This document shows positions 63,907 through 64,000 of a stretch of DNA of 64,000 bases, piece after piece. The stretch's first letter is position 1, and each line of letters begins with the position of its first letter. The stretch is from a bacterium (GTDB lineage: Bacteria > Planctomycetota > Planctomycetia > Planctomycetales > Planctomycetaceae), in the NCBI GenBank assembly GCA_016124895.1, contig WGMU01000006.1, positions 62,001-126,000 of the forward strand, in the 5' to 3' direction. The notes under the pieces were generated by a model. That model was not told the origin of the DNA. It saw only the letters and a list, made by a program, of their open reading frames with translations, and made no database searches. A program made the translations under genes and the position numbers.

Positions 63907-64000
63907 ATGATTATTCGTATGAGCGCATTAAAAGTTCGACAGAAGGTCGGCAAGTATCGCATCGAACGTCGCCTCGGACAGGGCGGCTTCGCCGACGTTT
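63907..64000 (+). CDS. Start of a Hanks-type Ser/Thr protein kinase (cut by the window edge)
   Basis: The last 94 bases read MIIRMSALKVRQKVGKYRIE and then RRLGQGGFADV without a stop. The glycine-rich loop GQGGFADV preceded by YRIERRL is the start of the N-lobe of a Hanks-type kinase, which planctomycetes carry in large numbers. Alternative ATG at 63919 (MSALKVRQKVGKYRIERR). No more can be said from 31 codons. Confidence 0.85.
   Translation, partial: MIIRMSALKVRQKVGKYRIERRLGQGGFADV

Overview
The window is GC-rich (by eye about 60-63 % G+C) and reads as a chromosomal segment of a planctomycete. The strongest markers are two secreted PSCyt1/DUF1549/DUF1553 cytochrome-type proteins, two DUF1501 proteins with Tat-like leaders, two Gfo/Idh/MocA oxidoreductases, a planctomycete-type spread of single-gene units on both strands, and the start of a Hanks-type Ser/Thr kinase at the right edge. 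About 46 protein genes are supported. I saw no rRNA, tRNA, CRISPR array or insertion-sequence transposase.

Layout. 1-9.8 kb: the end of an oxidoreductase, ligA, a PSCyt1-DUF1501 pair, a repeat-bearing lipoprotein and a YggS-type PLP protein. 9.9-17 kb: an ABC-F ATPase and a heavy-metal-type RND efflux pair. 17.1-21.4 kb (minus strand): an NsrR-like regulator with a DUF3365 haem sensor, a mono-haem secreted protein, and a Tm-1-like (UPF0261) protein. 21.6-29 kb: a large FliD with five flagellin-IN repeats, a MobA-like nucleotidyltransferase, and an 1159-residue protein I assign to the PPi-type phosphoenolpyruvate carboxykinases. 29-35 kb: hydrolases, an NYN/OST-HTH RNA-binding protein, a DUF3592 membrane protein and a Tat-exported oxidoreductase. 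35-40 kb: a dedicated type II fatty-acid or polyketide-like operon (two FabZ-like dehydratases, FabG, a long acyl carrier protein, FabF, a membrane-anchored hydrolase). 40.2-49.3 kb: a threonine-dehydratase-like enzyme, an FG-GAP propeller protein, DUF1501, thiS-thiG, and a PSCyt1 protein with a LamG insertion. 49.4-57.5 kb: an accessory-looking locus (PD-(D/E)XK/DUF559-type nuclease, winged-helix protein, AAA plus HerA-like double ATPase, and a second free copy of the AAA module). 57.6-61.5 kb: rpmB and gatC-gatA-gatB. 61.5-64 kb: metallophosphoesterase, sugar-phosphate isomerase, kinase start.

Two themes stand out. First, the 49.4-57.5 kb locus pairs a HerA-like ATPase with a nuclease and a duplicated unknown ATPase module. 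I see no known defence or conjugation signature genes with it, so it is the best candidate for an undescribed system; its function is inference only. Second, the gaps between genes carry at least eight unrelated families of long palindromes, several in two or three copies. One of these families has inserted in frame into the RND pump gene.
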